Shown piece after piece: positions 62,359 to 64,000 of a stretch of DNA of 64,000 bases. The position numbers and the translations under genes are program-made. The DNA is from Symbiodinium sp. CCMP2592 (taxonomy: Eukaryota; Sar; Dinophyceae; Suessiales; Symbiodiniaceae), in assembly GCA_905221615.1 (NCBI GenBank), contig CAJNDT010005878.1:392001-456000 (forward strand), written 5' to 3'. Each line of letters opens with the position of its first letter. Within the stretch, counting starts at the first letter, position 1. Under the pieces are notes generated by a model that saw only the letters and a program-made list of their open reading frames with translations, was not told the origin of the DNA and did not search any database.

Positions 62359-64000
62359 TCAATCCTGAAAGCCATCTGCAGTTACTCCCCAATCAGGAAC
62401 GAAGTCCCCAGTGGTCTGGTAAACATCCACATAGTTATCCTCTTCTTCATCTTCCGATGGCGGGACATCATCACCCATCTGGCTCACCGCGTCTAGGTTT
62501 TCCCCCCTTGCCTTCTGTTCCAGCTTCTTCTGACAATACACAAGCATGGTGTAATTGTAAGCATCCCAAATCTTGCACGACAAAGGCACAATCCAGCTCT
62601 GCAGGTCTTTGGGCCTGAATTTTTCCTTTGAGATGACATCTTCCGTCGTATAAACCTCAAGGAGTCTCTTGGAGGCCTCCCACCAGTGCCAGTATGTCAG
62701 CTCTTTTCCCTTGACTCGATCACGGCCATGAACTGGCGGAGTGACATTGAACATGCACTGGAGAATCTGCTCAATGACCGCCACCCCAGTTTCCCTCTGA
62801 AGCCACAGGTGCCAGTCCCCAGGCTCAGAGTTGTCTGGAATCTCCTTCATGCCCTTGTCACACAACAGCTCCCAGACAACCACAGTTTTCGAGCCCTTCG
62901 ACCGAAAGTCATTCCACACCATTTCCTTCTTCTCCATTGGCAAGTTATTCTTCTCGCATTCTCGGACTGTGATCTCATGGACAGCCATGAGCAGCTGGGT
63001 CATGACAGTCGTAGTCTTGCTGTTGAACTTCCGATCGTTGTGGTGGGGGTTGAACGGCTGATCTTGTGGCACCGGTCTCGACATACGTGCCCGATTGGCG
63101 AGGCGGCCCACCTTCGAAGTCGTCACCGCCCTGTGACTGCATGGCAGCATTCCCCGCAACGCTCTGAGAGTTTTCTCCTCCTCAGTCTCTGGCTGCAAAA
63201 GCTCGGCTGGAACCTTGATCTTGTTTTGACCCCTTGGCACTCTGCCTTGGGGGTCCGTAATTCCGAGGTCCTCCTCCGCTTCCAAGAAAGGCTTCACCTC
63301 TCCAGGCACTGGCGCAGTCGCACTCTTGGGGTTTGCGGCAGCCTTCGGGCTCGGGTCCACATTCATAGCCTCCAGCTCGTTCATGACCTTGGCGACGACG
63401 GCATCGTGCTCGCTCTCAGTCACCCGGGTCTCCGGTACAGGAGGCATCGGCTCATCTTGCTCCTCTCGGAGATGGTCCCCTAGTACCATTGTTGCTTGGC
63501 TGTCACCCTCATCCTCGTCCAAGCGATCCGGGTGAATCGAGGCAGCCGTGGCGAACGCATGCTCATCCTCCTCGGGCTCCGCCTCCATCTCAAGCGGCGG
63601 TTGCTCATCCTGCACCACAACCTCGACAAATTCCATTTCATCGTCCGACGGATCTTGCACAGGCTCCTCCTCTTCCACCACAACATCAACCAAAGTGTCC
63701 TCCTCCTCGGCTTCCACCTCCTCCTTGGGGTCCAACCATATTCCTCCCTTCTCCGTCTTCATATGCCGCAAAAAAGCAGGATGAGCTTCGCCTGGACGGC
63801 CCTTTCCAACAAGGTGAGTAGGGATATTGGGACGGCCCTTTCCAACAAGTGGCACTAGGGCTGGACGGCCCTTTCCAACAAGGTCAGTAGGGATATTGTC
63901 CTCCACTGGCACTCTGCCTTTGTGGCCCTTTCCGGCAGGCTTGCCCTTTTGGGCGAAGTAAGCTGCTTTCCCGATCGGGACGGCGTCGCCCTTGCTTTTC
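62359..64000 (-). CDS. Large unrecognised protein, runs off the right edge
   Basis: The frame is open from 64000 to a stop at 62359 (547 codons visible) and its start lies outside the window. It begins with Lys/Gly-rich sequence and three to four LVGKGRP repeats encoded by near-identical DNA (63790-63890). The 13-bp word is read as KGRVP (63908) and QGRVP (63236). A long acidic region follows (about 63450-63740). The C-terminal ~230 residues look folded, with KGSKTVVVWELLCDKGMKE, GDWHLWLQRETGVAVIEQIL and LTYWHWWEASKRLLEVYTTE. No named family recognised. Coding strength is high. Confidence 0.65.
   Translation of the reverse strand, partial: KSKGDAVPIGKAAYFAQKGKPAGKGHKGRVPVEDNIPTDLVGKGRPALVPLVGKGRPNIPTHLVGKGRPGEAHPAFLRHMKTEKGGIWLDPKEEVEAEEEDTLVDVVVEEEEPVQDPSDDEMEFVEVVVQDEQPPLEMEAEPEEDEHAFATAASIHPDRLDEDEGDSQATMVLGDHLREEQDEPMPPVPETRVTESEHDAVVAKVMNELEAMNVDPSPKAAANPKSATAPVPGEVKPFLEAEEDLGITDPQGRVPRGQNKIKVPAELLQPETEEEKTLRALRGMLPCSHRAVTTSKVGRLANRARMSRPVPQDQPFNPHHNDRKFNSKTTTVMTQLLMAVHEITVRECEKNNLPMEKKEMVWNDFRSKGSKTVVVWELLCDKGMKEIPDNSEPGDWHLWLQRETGVAVIEQILQCMFNVTPPVHGRDRVKGKELTYWHWWEASKRLLEVYTTEDVISKEKFRPKDLQSWIVPLSCKIWDAYNYTMLVYCQKKLEQKARGENLDAVSQMGDDVPPSEDEEEDNYVDVYQTTGDFVPDWGVTADGFQD

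Overview
The window looks like nuclear DNA of a dinoflagellate, most likely a Symbiodiniaceae-type alga, although the species cannot be read from the sequence. The supporting signs are TTTAGGG-type interstitial telomere-like tracts, very low gene density, many minisatellites, Lys/Ala-rich protein tails, a GC-AG intron with a repeat across its splice sites, retroelements with methyltransferase-like domains, and genes lying on one strand over tens of kilobases. No rRNA, tRNA, CRISPR array or bacterial operon was seen.

Layout. 1-10.38 kb: gene-free, with degenerate TTTAGGG tracts, microsatellites and small inverted-repeat (MITE-like) elements. 10.38-21.06 kb: a 91-94 bp satellite split by a complete Ty1/Copia element at 10826-20522. 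The element has 335-bp LTRs differing at 4 sites, a GTTAG target duplication and one in-frame stop inside reverse transcriptase. Its polyprotein carries two extra domains: a DNA-methyltransferase-like domain that lacks the catalytic Cys, and a 2-oxoglutarate/Fe(II)-dioxygenase-like domain.

21.2-33 kb and 57.6-64 kb: protein-coding pieces, all on the minus strand. They share a 13-bp hairpin word (AAGGCAGAGTGCC in the coding sense), usually read as Glu/Lys-Gly-Arg-Val-Pro. Among them are a C5-methyltransferase-like protein that keeps the Pro-Cys motif, a RING-H2 protein with a resolvable intron, a Met/Gln-rich protein and several unrecognised proteins.

32.93-57.66 kb: a 24.7-kb block between these two halves that looks like one inserted unit. 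Its ends are inverted repeats (12 bp identical plus a 15-bp quasi-palindrome), just inside each end lies an array of a CCCAGCGGTTAAT box, and it is flanked by a GA dinucleotide on both sides. Removing the block and one GA joins two open frames into a single 285-codon frame. Inside are two copies of an unrecognised protein family, a gapped Ty3/Gypsy-like element (39.84-46.40 kb, next to 100 Ns), another methyltransferase-like fragment and many satellites. The 13-bp word is common on both sides of the block and almost absent within it, which fits a separate origin.

The most interesting signals are the exon-borne 13-bp hairpin word, the 24.7-kb inverted-repeat-bounded block with its box arrays, and the methylation-related domains in the Copia polyprotein.
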